Below, one piece after another: positions 1 through 5,500 of a stretch of DNA of 7,439 bases. Below the pieces are notes generated by a model that did no database searches, had not been told where the DNA came from, and saw nothing but the letters and a program-made list of their open reading frames with translations. How positions within the stretch are numbered: position 1 is the stretch's first letter; each line of letters opens with the position of its first letter. The stretch covers positions 1-7,439 of the forward strand of contig JABABY010000095.1 of NCBI GenBank assembly GCA_014237955.1. The letters run 5' to 3'. The position numbers were made by a program, and so were the translations under genes. Origin of the DNA: Planctomycetota bacterium. Its GTDB lineage: Bacteria > Planctomycetota > Planctomycetia > Pirellulales > UBA7805.

Positions 1-930
1 AACGACAAACACGTTGAGATCATTGTTTCGCAAATGCTGAGAAAAGTTCAAATTGCAGATCCGGGAGATACATCGCTGTTGCCTGGCAACGTTATGGACA
101 AATTTGAATTCCGAGCTCAAAACGAGAATCTGGTGAAATGTGTCAAGATTAGTGAACAAGGCGATAGTGAATACGCCCTTGGAAGTATTATTCCAAAGGA
201 CGTTTTAGCAAAAGCAAATGCCCAAATTGAGGCGCTGGGTGGCAGCATTGCAAAAGGCAAGAGACCGCAACCGGCAACCGCAAGCACACAACTGCTGGGC
301 ATCACAAAAGCCTCTGTGCAGAGTACCAGTTTCATTTCGGCAGCCAGCTTCCAAGAAACAACCAAAGTTCTTACCGAAGCGGCCTTGGCAGCAAAAGTCG
401 ATCGTCTCGTTGGCCTCAAGGAAAATGTTATCCTTGGCCATCTGGTGCCGGCAGGAACTGGATTTCACACTTTCCAAGAATCCGAAGTCCGAATCCGGCC
501 CGAGGCGCTCGAGGCCCTTACAGCCGAGAAGGATCTCGTACTCTCAAGATCATTTCCGCTGCTTGACGCTGCTACTGCAGAACCAGACCAGGAACAACAG
601 GCTCCGGTCGAGGCTCCCATTACCGCCGAGACGACGATGGATACCGCCGAGACGACGATGGATACCGCCGAGACGACGATGGATACCGCCGAGACAACGA
701 TGGATACCGCCGAGACAACGATGGATACCGCCGAGACAACGACCGATTTGCAGTCAACGGGTCTGGAATCCACGACCCCGGAAGTGGAGACCGCACCCAC
801 GGAGGAAACAACACCTGACAATCCAAACATTGAGGAATCGATTACTAGTATGGAAAAGCCAGAAATACCGAGTTCTGAGGGTGGTTTGTCCGCCTTATTC
901 GGAGACGGCCCACAATCTGAGGGCGAGTAG
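1..930 (+). CDS. rpoC: RNA polymerase beta' subunit, C-terminal part (5' end outside window)
   Basis: The frame is open from the first base and gives the last 309 residues of the beta' subunit, the catalytic subunit of RNA polymerase that holds the DNA clamp. Visible family signatures are NDKHVEIIVSQML at residues 1-13, LLGITKAS at 98-105 followed by the invariant SFISAASFQETT block, and GLKENVILGHLVPAGTG ending at 154. These match the E. coli RpoC C-terminus closely. The conserved core ends near residue 160. The rest is a Thr/Glu/Pro-rich acidic tail of about 150 residues, longer than the short E. coli tail. It includes six copies of a seven-residue unit (208-249) and ends in GGLSALFGDG, reminiscent of the E. 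coli ASLAELL end. The next gene, rpsL, starts 152 bases downstream with no obvious terminator between, so cotranscription is likely. The identity is secure; the function of the tail is unknown. Confidence 0.97.
   Translation, partial: NDKHVEIIVSQMLRKVQIADPGDTSLLPGNVMDKFEFRAQNENLVKCVKISEQGDSEYALGSIIPKDVLAKANAQIEALGGSIAKGKRPQPATASTQLLGITKASVQSTSFISAASFQETTKVLTEAALAAKVDRLVGLKENVILGHLVPAGTGFHTFQESEVRIRPEALEALTAEKDLVLSRSFPLLDAATAEPDQEQQAPVEAPITAETTMDTAETTMDTAETTMDTAETTMDTAETTMDTAETTTDLQSTGLESTTPEVETAPTEETTPDNPNIEESITSMEKPEIPSSEGGLSALFGDGPQSEGE
622..747 (+). repeat. In-frame 21-bp tandem repeat, six units, in the RpoC tail
   Basis: Six head-to-tail 21-bp units each encode TAETTMD. Units 1-3 (622-684) are identical. 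Units 4 and 5 (685-726) are identical to each other and carry one silent change (acg to aca in the first Thr codon of the pair). Unit 6 (727-747) keeps that change and ends TTTD instead of TTMD. The unit length is a multiple of three, so copy-number changes keep the rpoC frame. The block pattern suggests recent duplication. The repeat also creates long open frames on both strands that are artefacts. Confidence 0.97.
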
Positions 931-1082
931 TCATTCTTACCGTTTGGGACCCGAATGTTACAGAAACCCTGGTATGCTCTAGGACATCGTCGGGGACCTT
1001 GACAAACGCAGCCTATCGATTACCCTTTTTGTTCCAATTTACTTGTTTTTAAGCCTCGGGTGCATTCAGGAAAAGGTTCACG

Positions 1083-1448
1083 ATGCCCACGATTAATCAG
1101 CTGGTTCGACGCAAGCGCAAAGACGCGAAGAAGAAGAGTAAGGCGCCTGTACTCGACCGCTGTCCTCAAAGGCGAGGGGTTTGTCTTCAAGTAAAAACGA
1201 TGACGCCTAAGAAGCCAAATTCGGCACTACGAAAAATCGCCCGTGTGCGGCTTTCCAATAATAAAGAAGTTACGGTTTATGTTCCCGGAGAGGGACACAA
1301 TCTCCAGGAACACTCCATCGTCTTAGTTCGAGGCGGGCGAGTTCGCGATCTTCCCGGCGTACGATACCAAGTCGTTCGTGGGGCACTTGATACGCTGGGA
1401 GTCGACGGACGGCGTCAAGCCCGTAGTCGCTACGGCGCAAAGAAATAA
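1083..1448 (+). CDS. rpsL: 30S ribosomal protein S12
   Basis: S12 sits at the decoding centre of the small subunit and controls translational accuracy. The 121-residue protein has the normal family length. It shows the N-terminal MPTINQLVRR, a very basic segment (RKRKDAKKKSK, 10-20), CPQRRGVC (27-34), TPKKPNSALRK (41-51), PGEGHNLQEHS (68-78) and RGGRVRDLPGVRYQ (83-96). The Lys that is position 42 in mature E. coli S12 is retained (K43 here). The Lys at mature E. coli position 87 is replaced by Arg (R88, codon 1344-1346); Asp89, the residue methylthiolated in E. coli, is kept. The start is supported by the purine-rich AGGAAAAGG at 1068-1076, six bases before the ATG. The gene lies between rpoC and rpsG, as in the classic str operon. 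Confidence 0.98.
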   Translation: MPTINQLVRRKRKDAKKKSKAPVLDRCPQRRGVCLQVKTMTPKKPNSALRKIARVRLSNNKEVTVYVPGEGHNLQEHSIVLVRGGRVRDLPGVRYQVVRGALDTLGVDGRRQARSRYGAKK

Positions 1449-1503
1449 CAAGAACATCGTAATAAGGAAATTGTCCGGCATTTGCCGAACCACTAAAAAC
1501 AGA

Positions 1504-1539
1504 TGGTCCGCACTGTTTCCCTGGTTGTGTTGCGGATTG
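1504..1539 (+). other. Inverted repeat in the rpsL-downstream leader
   Basis: TCCGCA (1507-1512) and TGCGGA (1531-1536) are perfect complements. In RNA the stem can grow by three G-U pairs to nine pairs around an 18-base loop. No T-run follows, so this is not a standard terminator. It lies about 50 bases before the Cys-rich ORF and could be part of its leader or an RNA-processing site. The role is unproven. Confidence 0.35.
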
Positions 1540-1577
1540 GTTACGTTATTACATTGTTCACTAGCTAACGTTCGAAT

Positions 1578-1582
1578 GGAGG
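1578..1582 (+). promoter_or_regulatory. Ribosome binding site of the Cys-rich small ORF
   Basis: GGAGG lies exactly six bases upstream of the ATG at 1589. It is the strongest Shine-Dalgarno match in the operon part of this window, better than those of rpsG and fusA. It is the main reason for calling the very short ORF a real gene. Confidence 0.8.
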
Positions 1583-1588
1583 TTAACT

Positions 1589-1687
1589 ATGAGTTGTAAA
1601 TGTAGTTGCCAGCATTGTCGTGATGGTTGTTGTGGCAGCAACCAAGAGAATCCCTGCTGCGAAACTTGCACGTGCTGCAACAAGTAA
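1589..1687 (+). CDS. Cysteine-rich small protein, metallothionein-like (32 aa), in the str operon
   Basis: ATG to TAA gives 32 residues, of which 11 are Cys (positions 3, 5, 7, 10, 14, 15, 23, 24, 27, 29, 30). The spacing is C-x-C-x-C-x2-C-x3-CC-x7-CC-x2-C-x-CC, with one His (H9) inside a CQHC. There are no aromatic residues and no hydrophobic residues beyond the initiator Met. Clustered CxC and CC motifs with no hydrophobic core are typical of metallothionein-like metal-thiolate proteins, so binding of zinc, copper or a similar metal is a reasonable inference. I recognise no named family. Both Cys codons are used and the coding signal is non-random. The ORF lies between rpsL and rpsG with its own GGAGG site, so it is probably translated from the ribosomal-protein mRNA. 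The alternative is a Cys-codon leader peptide controlling rpsG expression. Confidence is high that it is translated and moderate on metal binding. Confidence 0.75.
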   Translation: MSCKCSCQHCRDGCCGSNQENPCCETCTCCNK

Positions 1688-1703
1688 TACGGCAGCGAAG
1701 AGA

Positions 1704-1728
1704 CGCACAGAACTGCGATTATTTTTTT
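1704..1728 (+). terminator. Weak hairpin plus T7 tract upstream of rpsG (possible attenuator)
   Basis: CGCA (1704-1707) and TGCG (1714-1717) form a four-pair stem with a six-base loop. A run of seven T occurs at 1722-1728. The stem is short and four bases separate it from the T-run, so efficiency as a terminator would be low. It lies 17 bases after the stop of the Cys-rich ORF, where a leader-peptide attenuator would be expected. A second weak stem (1730-1735 with 1743-1748) follows. Confidence 0.25.
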
Positions 1729-1782
1729 ATGTCACTTCAAATGTGGCACACTTAATCTACCTCAAAAAATATAAGAAGAAAT

Positions 1783-2253
1783 ATGGGACGCATCACGGCC
1801 AGTCGGAAGCAGTTGGTAGGAGATCCCAGGTTTGGCTCTCTCCTGGCCAGCAAATTCATTAACGTGCTGATGTGGGATGGGAAAAAAAGTGTTGCACAAA
1901 ATGTTTTTTATGACGCTCTTGAACTGGTTGGCGAACGAGTCAAGGAAGGTGAACCCATTGAAATTTTTGATACGGCAATCAACAACATAAAGCCCGATAT
2001 TGAGGTTCGCAGCAAGCGGGTTGGTGGGGCATCGTATCAAGTGCCAATGCAAGTCAGCCGTAATCGACAGCAGTCACTAGCCATTCGCTGGCTGTTGCTG
2101 GCTGTTCGTGAAAAAAAGGGGCGTCCTACCCACCAGAAACTGGCTGACGAAATTGTCAATGCGTACAACCGCGAAGGTGTTGCAATGACACGACGCGAAA
2201 ATGTACACCGTATGGCGGAAGCAAACAAAGCTTTTGCGCATTTCGCCTGGTAA
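1783..2253 (+). CDS. rpsG: 30S ribosomal protein S7
   Basis: S7 is the primary 16S rRNA binder that nucleates assembly of the 30S head and lies near the E-site tRNA. The product is 156 residues, a usual family length. It shows MGRITASRK at the start, DPRFGSLLASKFINVLMWDGKKSVAQ (14-39), the S7 core with KRVGGASYQVPMQV followed by RWLLLAVREKKG, and the C-terminal RRENVHRMAEANKAFAHF. The start is preceded by the A/G-rich AAGAAGAAAT, a weak binding site. The gene follows the Cys-rich ORF by 95 bases. A strong terminator-like hairpin begins 17 bases after its stop, so some transcripts probably end here. Confidence 0.97.
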   Translation: MGRITASRKQLVGDPRFGSLLASKFINVLMWDGKKSVAQNVFYDALELVGERVKEGEPIEIFDTAINNIKPDIEVRSKRVGGASYQVPMQVSRNRQQSLAIRWLLLAVREKKGRPTHQKLADEIVNAYNREGVAMTRRENVHRMAEANKAFAHFAW

Positions 2254-2270
2254 GCATAAACAGCAAAGAT

Positions 2271-2303
2271 GCCGCGTTGTAAATATTCAACGCGGCGTTT
2301 TTA
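2271..2303 (+). terminator. Intrinsic terminator / attenuator between rpsG and fusA
   Basis: GCCGCGTTG (2271-2279) and CAACGCGGC (2288-2296) form a perfect nine-pair GC-rich stem with the eight-base loop TAAATATT, followed at once by GTTTTTA. The A-rich bases at 2265-2270 can pair with the T-run and extend the stem. This is textbook rho-independent architecture, but inside an operon, only 37 bases ahead of the fusA start. It probably reduces fusA transcription relative to the ribosomal-protein genes, or acts as a processing point. Confidence 0.8.
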
Positions 2304-2340
2304 TGCGCTGTTTGATTATGACCAAACTGACGAAGAAAAT

Positions 2341-4410
2341 ATGGCTCGAAAACTTGAAAACTTGCGCAACATTGGCATTATCGCCCACATTGATGCTGGG
2401 AAAACTACCCTGACAGAACGAATGCTCTATTACGCTGGAGCTACCCACCGCATGGGTGAAGTCGATAAGGGGACCACAAAAACAGACTTCGATGAGGAGG
2501 AACAGCAAAGGGGCATCACAATCTATGCCGCCTGCATCACATTCGACTGGCAGGACGTCACCATTAACCTAATCGATACACCGGGGCATGTTGACTTCAC
2601 TGCTGAAGTGGAACGGAGTCTTCGCGTGCTCGACGGTGGAGTCATTGTCTTTAGTGCTCGTGAGGGAGTCGAGGCTCAAAGCGAAACCGTCTGGCGACAA
2701 GCGGATAAATATGCGGTGCCCCGTATTGCATTCATCAACAAGATGGACCGCGAAGGGGCACATTTCGAAAATGTTGTTAAAGACATACGGCAACGACTAC
2801 ACGCCAATCCTGTGCCCATACAGATACCCGTTGGTGCTGGCCCACCTCATCAATCGGATGCATTCAGGGGCGTCATTGATTTAATCCAAATGAAGTTGCT
2901 CCTTTTTGCTGCGGAAAGCGAAGGAACCGAAATCGCAATCGAAAACATCCCGGATGAGTTTTTAGACGTTGCCACTCAAGCCCGCAACGCAATGCTAGAG
3001 AAGTTGTATGACTACAGCAATGAATTAATGGAATTAGCACTGGAAGAGGCGCCTGTTCCTGAACAATTACTCTTGGATGTGATTCGACAGGCAACCTTAC
3101 ACCAGCTGATTACACCCGTTTTGTGTGGATCGGCACTCGATCATATTGGGGTCCAGCCCGTGCTGGATGCGGTCGCCAATTTTTTACCGAGCCCAAAGGA
3201 ACTGCCACCCGTTACTGGCATTAATCTCAAAAATCCTAACCACGAGGAGAAACGCAAAGCCGATCTGAGCGATCCGTTTTGTGGTCTGGTCTTTAAAATT
3301 GAGGCGGAAAAAACAGGTGATCTTGCGTATGTACGCGTTTATTCCGGCGATCTTAAAGCCAACACCCGAGCCTACAATCCTGGCAAGGACAAAAAAGAAA
3401 ATGTCGCGCAACTCTGGCAGGTTAAGCCGGGTGGCAAAGGCCAGCAAGTAGACCGCGTTGAAGCTGGAGATATTGTTGGCGTCATCGGGTTGCGTCATTC
3501 TGTTACCGGAGACACCATCTGCCATACCCAACACCCTATTCTTCTGGAAACTATTGGTTTTCCCGACACTGTAATCTCGATGGCGATCGAACCGGAAAGT
3601 TCGACAGAGCGTAAAAAATTGTCCGATGCTCTGGAATTAATGAAACGCCAAGATCCCACGTTCCTCGCACAGGAAAATGAAGAAACGGGACAAACACTCA
3701 TTAGCGGAATGGGAGAGTTGCACCTTGAAGTCATCAAGCACCGCTTGCTTCGGGACTTTAAGCTTGATGTTAAAGTTCATAATCCAAGGGTCAGCTATCG
3801 CGAAACAATACGACAGGGCTGTGATGTCACTGGAACCTGTCATCGACAAATGGGCGGAACGACAACTTTTGCAGAGATAGACCTTCGCATCGATCCATTG
3901 ACTACCGGCGAGAGTCGAGTGAGCAGTCGCTGTGGCGATAGCCTGCCACCGGAATATCTACAGCCTGCGATGGAAGAACTATCGGCTCGTATTGAAGGTG
4001 GTGGTATGTATGGTTATCCACTCACCCGGATTCAGGCAACGATTACTGGTGGGAAATTTCACGAAACCGATTCGGGAGAAGTTGCCTTCCGAATTGCTGC
4101 CAATGATGCCTTCGACCGAGGGCTTCGGGAGGCCGGTATCGCGTTACTCGAGCCGATCATGAAATTACAGATTAATACACCGGAGGATCACTTGGGGGAT
4201 ATTATCAGCAGCCTGCAACAAAAGCGAGCGGTGATCCATGCAACCAATCCTCGAGGGCAAGATACCATGATCGATGCTGAAGCACCTTTGGCCACTCTTT
4301 TTGGTTTTGCCGGTGAGCTTCGCAGTCTGAGCCAAGGTCGGGCTAGCTGTTCGATGGAACCCGCAGCGTATGGCCCGGCGCCGGACGACATCCTCAAAGC
4401 CTTCAGCTAG
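2341..4410 (+). CDS. fusA: Elongation factor G (translational GTPase)
   Basis: EF-G drives ribosome translocation and, with RRF, ribosome recycling. From the ATG at 2341 the protein has 689 residues, slightly shorter than E. coli EF-G (704). GTPase motifs are all present: AHIDAGKT (15-22), RGITI (57-61), DTPGH (79-83), NKMD (133-136) and GSA (263-265). Domains II-V follow, with GMGELHLEV in domain III and GYPLTRIQATITGG in domain IV. The C-terminus carries LLEPIMK, followed by SLQQKRAVI and LRSLSQGRA in domain V. The start MARKLENLRNIGIIAHIDAGK matches the family. The in-frame ATG at 2269 lies in a terminator stem without a binding site and would add 24 unrelated residues. Oddly, the domain IV tip reads HRQMGGTTTFA (501-511) instead of the KQSGGRGQYG type, so this may be a divergent paralogue class rather than a standard translocase. 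No tuf follows. EF-G identity is secure; the subclass is uncertain. Confidence 0.95.
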   Translation: MARKLENLRNIGIIAHIDAGKTTLTERMLYYAGATHRMGEVDKGTTKTDFDEEEQQRGITIYAACITFDWQDVTINLIDTPGHVDFTAEVERSLRVLDGGVIVFSAREGVEAQSETVWRQADKYAVPRIAFINKMDREGAHFENVVKDIRQRLHANPVPIQIPVGAGPPHQSDAFRGVIDLIQMKLLLFAAESEGTEIAIENIPDEFLDVATQARNAMLEKLYDYSNELMELALEEAPVPEQLLLDVIRQATLHQLITPVLCGSALDHIGVQPVLDAVANFLPSPKELPPVTGINLKNPNHEEKRKADLSDPFCGLVFKIEAEKTGDLAYVRVYSGDLKANTRAYNPGKDKKENVAQLWQVKPGGKGQQVDRVEAGDIVGVIGLRHSVTGDTICHTQHPILLETIGFPDTVISMAIEPESSTERKKLSDALELMKRQDPTFLAQENEETGQTLISGMGELHLEVIKHRLLRDFKLDVKVHNPRVSYRETIRQGCDVTGTCHRQMGGTTTFAEIDLRIDPLTTGESRVSSRCGDSLPPEYLQPAMEELSARIEGGGMYGYPLTRIQATITGGKFHETDSGEVAFRIAANDAFDRGLREAGIALLEPIMKLQINTPEDHLGDIISSLQQKRAVIHATNPRGQDTMIDAEAPLATLFGFAGELRSLSQGRASCSMEPAAYGPAPDDILKAFS

Positions 4411-4439
4411 TTCTGCCGAGTACAATAAGCACCTAGTGC

Positions 4440-4466
4440 AAAAAAGTAGGGGCCCGGTCCCCTACT
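4440..4466 (-). terminator. Intrinsic terminator for minus-strand transcription (msrB side)
   Basis: AGTAGGGG (4445-4452) and CCCCTACT (4459-4466) form a perfect eight-pair stem with a six-base loop. Six A residues at 4440-4445 become a U-run after the stem when read on the minus strand. On the + strand the stem lies 34 bases after the fusA stop but has no T-run. A competing fold pairs GGGGCCCGG (4449-4457) with CCGGACCCC (4474-4482), with one mismatch. It is probably shared by the converging transcripts. Confidence 0.7.
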
Positions 4467-4482
4467 GGAGATTCCGGACCCC

Positions 4483-4824
4483 ATATTGTCGCCAGGATCA
4501 AAGATGGTGATCCCGCGAGATGGTGGCTGCACAAAGCGGCAGCCCGCCGGCTGCCATCAGCCACAGCCACCCCGCTGGTATTGAATGTTCTCTATCAAAA
4601 GACCACCTCCTTTCCTACTGGATTCTCCCAGGGCTGTCGAAAGTACCAGCATCCAACAACCAATCTGGGCCTGTCGTCCTTCACGCTACGTTGGCGCGAA
4701 TTGATCGGGATCATCATGATCAAATCATCCTTCCATGACCAGGGCATATCAGGATTTTTGTGGCATCGGGCGCTTTTGTTCGATCTGGACTTTTTACAGC
4801 TAGAAGACAGTACCTTGATACCAA
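4483..4824. other. Gene-free convergent region with nested hairpins
   Basis: No convincing gene was found on either strand here. The left part is highly structured. GGATC (4495-4499) pairs with GATCC (4509-4513). GGTGGCTG (4522-4529) pairs with CAGCCACC (4564-4571), and this outer stem encloses a seven-pair GC stem, GGCAGCC (4538-4544) with GGCTGCC (4549-4555). On the minus strand a Shine-Dalgarno-like AAAGGAGGTG lies at 4613-4604 but no good ORF follows it. A near-perfect palindrome GATCATCATGATC spans 4709-4721. The right part (4722-4824) shows nothing recognisable. It could be a long msrB 3' untranslated region or a small structured RNA ending at the terminator near 4440. Confidence 0.5.
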
Positions 4825-5415
4825 CTACTGCTTTTGTGTATTCCCGTCCTGCTCTTTTGGCTCCAATTTCAATGCTGCGGAGTTAATACAGTATCGAAGA
4901 CCCGTCGTCTCTGGAGGCCCATCCGGAAAAACATGTCCAAGATGAGCATTGCAGCGACCGCAAAGGACCTCGGTGCGGACCGTAAAGAAGCCTCGGTCTT
5001 CCTCTTCGGCCACATTATTACCAACAAACGGTGTGTCAAAGCTGGGCCATCCGGTCCCTGAATCAAACTTATTCTCAGAAGCAAAAAGGGGCAGTTCACA
5101 GCAAACACACTGGTAGATACCCTTTCCTTCAGAATATGCGTATTCTCCGCTGCCAGCGGGCTCCGTCCCCTTTTTTCTTGTTACATAAAATTGCTGGGGA
5201 GTTAGCACTTTCTCCCATTCTGCATCTGTCTTTACGATCTTTTCACCCATGTATTTTCCTTTGTCTGGGGCAGTCTGATTAGAAATCGCCGCGTCTCCTG
5301 AAAGATCCTTTTGGTTATCATCCGCTGTACAGCCAGCCAGCAACACAACTATTATTAACCATGTGCTACAGGCACTAACTCGCTTCAAATTCAAATGACA
5401 ATTTTGATCATCCAC
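4825..5415 (-). CDS. msrB: Peptide-methionine (R)-S-oxide reductase MsrB, predicted lipoprotein
   Basis: MsrB reduces the R-epimer of methionine sulfoxide in oxidised proteins. With a GTG start at 5415 the product has 196 residues. It has a short basic N-terminus (KR at 11-12), a hydrophobic stretch and a lipobox LAGC with C29 as lipidation site, then a polar linker to about residue 55. The MsrB domain shows the zinc ligand pairs CVCC (C103, C106) and CGRC (C152, C155), FDSGTGWPSF (117-126), HLGHVFPDGP, and the catalytic Cys in RYCINSAAL (C176). GGAAGG lies three bases before the GTG, which is close. Two other starts are possible: ATG 5514, overlapping the upstream gene by 14 bases and giving an atypically long N-terminus before the lipobox; and ATG 5250, with an excellent AAAGGA site, giving a 141-residue cytosolic enzyme. 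The gene follows the sulfatase-like gene on the same strand and is probably cotranscribed. The family call is secure; the start is uncertain. Confidence 0.93.
   Translation of the reverse strand: MDDQNCHLNLKRVSACSTWLIIVVLLAGCTADDNQKDLSGDAAISNQTAPDKGKYMGEKIVKTDAEWEKVLTPQQFYVTRKKGTEPAGSGEYAYSEGKGIYQCVCCELPLFASENKFDSGTGWPSFDTPFVGNNVAEEEDRGFFTVRTEVLCGRCNAHLGHVFPDGPPETTGLRYCINSAALKLEPKEQDGNTQKQ
5257..5262 (-). promoter_or_regulatory. Ribosome binding site for an internal msrB start
   Basis: On the minus strand AAAGGA lies six bases before an in-frame ATG at 5250-5248. Translation from there would skip the signal peptide and linker and start just before the catalytic domain (MGEKIVKTDAEW). The match is better than that of the lipoprotein start, so a dual-localisation enzyme is possible. 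Confidence 0.45.
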
Positions 5416-5500
5416 TCGCCTTCCAGATTGCTTATCCGCAACGACCCACAGGAATCGGTTGGCGACAATTTCCCTCTGGAACAAACTTTGGCAGAATATT

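Noticed and set aside
622..747. CRISPR-like array
   Set aside because: Units are directly abutting with no spacers and lie in frame within rpoC.
218..982. Long +2-frame ORF over the rpoC end, and minus-strand ORFs at 465-830 and 620-826
   Set aside because: They are Arg/Pro- or Ser/Val-rich frames kept open by the 21-bp repeat, and the true frame is unmistakably RpoC.
999..1026. TTGACA with TACCCT 16 bases later, as a possible rpsL promoter
   Set aside because: The -35 is perfect, but the -10 matches only three of six bases; not enough to call.
2269..2340. Upstream in-frame ATG that would extend EF-G by 24 residues
   Set aside because: The ATG abuts the terminator stem, has no binding site, and the extension does not resemble EF-G N-termini; ATG 2341 matches the family.
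4601..4616. CACCTCCTTT resembling the 3' end of 16S rRNA
   Set aside because: No further 16S sequence is present around it; a chance match or a minus-strand Shine-Dalgarno-like site.
4595..4747. 50-codon minus-strand ORF (MPWSWKDDLIMM-) downstream of msrB
   Set aside because: No Shine-Dalgarno before its ATG and no recognised family. A neighbouring frame with VAVADGS faintly recalls planctomycete DUF1559 C-termini but is too weak to claim a pseudogene.
4581..4886. 101-codon + strand ORF (and a 72-codon one at 4520-4738) after fusA
   Set aside because: No usable binding site, no recognisable motifs, and it overlaps the msrB 3' end and hairpins.
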